A stretch of 7,237 nucleotides of DNA, taken from NCBI GenBank assembly GCA_947246775.1, contig CAMXTM010000094.1, positions 1 to 7,237 on the forward strand, given 5' to 3'. Source of the DNA: an uncultured Clostridium sp. (GTDB lineage: Bacteria; Bacillota; Clostridia; Lachnospirales; Anaerotignaceae). The translations under genes were made by a program, and so were the position numbers. This document shows, one piece after another, positions 6,905 through 7,237 of this stretch (position 1 is the first letter of the stretch; every line of letters begins with the position of its first letter). Below the pieces are notes generated by a model. It searched no databases. It worked only from the letters and a program-made list of their open reading frames with translations, and had not been told where the DNA came from.

Positions 6905-7223
6905 TACGGCAAAAACGTTTTCAGTTTTACCGTAAAAAGACCGTAAAAACACCGTTAAATATAGATAATAAAAATTAGCATATGCTAAAAGTTACGGCAT
7001 TTACGGCAAAAGTACGGTAGAAATACGGTAAAGATATTTCAATTTTGCCGTAGCGCAAAGCCTTGATTTTACTGGGTTTTTTCACTATTTACGGCAAAAA
7101 CGGCAAAAATATTTATGTTGTTAGAAGATTTTGAAAAAGACTATAAGTAGTCTAAAAAATATAAAAAAAGTGTAAAATGATAAAGAAGTAAAAGAAGTCA
7201 AAAAAAAATGCCGTTTTTGCCGT
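6905..7223. repeat. Iteron-like array of ACGG(C/T) motifs on both strands
   Basis: Thirteen copies of ACGG(C/T), mostly inside TTACGGCAAA or TACGGTA, lie in about 320 bases of non-coding DNA. By the position of the CGG (or CCG) core they are: plus strand 6907, 6995, 7004, 7015, 7026, 7092, 7101; minus strand 6930, 6941, 6952, 7048, 7211, 7220. Degenerate copies occur at 6916 (ACGTT) and 7227 (ACGGG). Spacings within clusters are 11 and 11 (6930-6952), 9, 11 and 11 (6995-7026), 22 (7026 to 7048), 9 (7092-7101) and 9 (7211-7220), close to one or two helical turns. This suggests several copies of a DNA-binding protein on one face of the helix, as in replication iterons or operator arrays. No such protein is encoded in the window, so the function is unknown. 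It is not a CRISPR array: there are no long repeats or unique spacers. Confidence 0.8.
6975..6988. promoter_or_regulatory. Perfect 14-bp palindrome, possible operator
   Basis: TTAGCATATGCTAA is a perfect dyad with no spacer. It lies between the minus-oriented motif cluster (6930-6954) and the plus-oriented cluster (6995-7028). Without a loop or T-tract it is not a terminator. A dimeric repressor site or the centre of an origin-like region is possible; neither can be shown from the sequence. Confidence 0.35.
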
Positions 7224-7237
7224 CAACGGGAATAGTT

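Larger units (their letters stand above)
6881..7237. other. Non-coding region after the operon
   Basis: This stretch of 357 bases carries no convincing gene. It contains the motif array, the 14-bp palindrome, a 10-base inverted repeat (TTTTGCCGTA at 7043-7052 and TACGGCAAAA at 7090-7099) and an A-rich low-complexity part (about 7130-7208). A hairpin can form between TTACGG (6904-6909) and CCGTAA (6930-6935), with AAAA (6911-6914) pairing to TTTT (6925-6928). It has no T-tract on the plus strand, so no clear Rho-independent terminator for the operon is seen. The region is even more AT-rich than the operon and looks like the control region of a neighbouring unit beyond the right edge. Confidence 0.7.

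Noticed and set aside
6693..6935. Plus-strand open frame of 80 codons overlapping the end of the last antiporter gene
   Set aside because: It lies mostly inside a well-supported gene in another frame, has no ribosome binding site and shows no domain. Its last codons run into the motif array.
6904..6935. Hairpin TTACGG...CCGTAA after the last gene as a transcription terminator
   Set aside because: The stem is AT-rich with a mismatch and is followed by AAAAAGACC, not a T-tract. The pairing follows from oppositely oriented array motifs.
7118..7147. Promoter-like TTGTTA, 18 bases, TATAAG
   Set aside because: Weak match in A/T-rich DNA where such hexamers are expected by chance, and no gene start with a ribosome binding site follows within the window.
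7138..7153. Hairpin AGACTA-TAAG-TAGTCT, terminator-like on the minus strand (followed there by TTTT)
   Set aside because: The stem has only six pairs and two G-C pairs, and no minus-strand gene is visible that it could terminate.
6905..7223. CRISPR array
   Set aside because: The repeated unit is only 5-10 bases, occurs in both orientations and has variable short spacing, unlike the 23-40 base repeats and unique spacers of CRISPR.
7208..7237. ATG at 7208 with a frame open to the right edge (MPFLPSTGIV)
   Set aside because: Only ten codons are visible, there is no good Shine-Dalgarno sequence, and the codons are themselves made of array motifs (GCCGT).

Overview
The window comes from an AT-rich bacterial genome with strong purine-rich ribosome binding sites (AAGGAGG, AAAAGGAG, AAGGGGG). 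It carries a tightly packed operon of hydrophobic proteins. Together these point to a Firmicute, most likely an anaerobic Clostridia-type organism. That assignment is inferred from base composition, Shine-Dalgarno style and operon type; no phylogenetic marker gene is present.

Positions 1-6880 hold one plus-strand operon for the membrane arm of an Mrp-type (MnhABCDEFG) cation/proton antiporter, or of a related complex I-like or energy-converting hydrogenase-like assembly. The order is: the last 24 codons of an upstream gene (probably mrpB/mnhB), an MrpC/NuoK-like subunit (77-451), then four consecutive subunits of the NuoL/NuoM/NuoN/MrpA/MrpD superfamily (451-1944, 1973-3442, 3468-4949, 4964-6880). 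Neighbouring genes abut, overlap by one base, or are 14-28 bases apart, each with its own Shine-Dalgarno sequence, and no internal promoter or terminator is evident. The operon therefore starts upstream of the window. All four large subunits keep the family's ion-path residues: the TM5 glutamate, the TM7 and TM8 lysines, the HAxxK-type lysine and the GFxSK lysine. All four are therefore predicted to be functional channels, not structural relics. A classical Mrp complex has two such subunits and complex I usually three, so four in series is the most notable feature of the coding part. No peripheral-arm, hydrogenase or dehydrogenase gene is visible, so the energy source (pure antiport or redox-driven pumping) cannot be decided here.

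Positions 6881-7237 contain no convincing gene. This stretch holds a dense array of a short motif, ACGG(C/T), usually within TTACGGCAAA or TACGGTA. I count 13 copies on both strands between about 6905 and 7223. The spacings are strikingly regular: 11 bp in four cases, 9 bp in three, 22 bp in one. A perfect 14-bp palindrome, TTAGCATATGCTAA, lies between two oppositely oriented clusters. The array looks like a set of phased protein-binding sites, such as iterons or an operator array. It may mark the start of a different genetic unit beyond the right edge, possibly a mobile element. Its function is unknown from this sequence.
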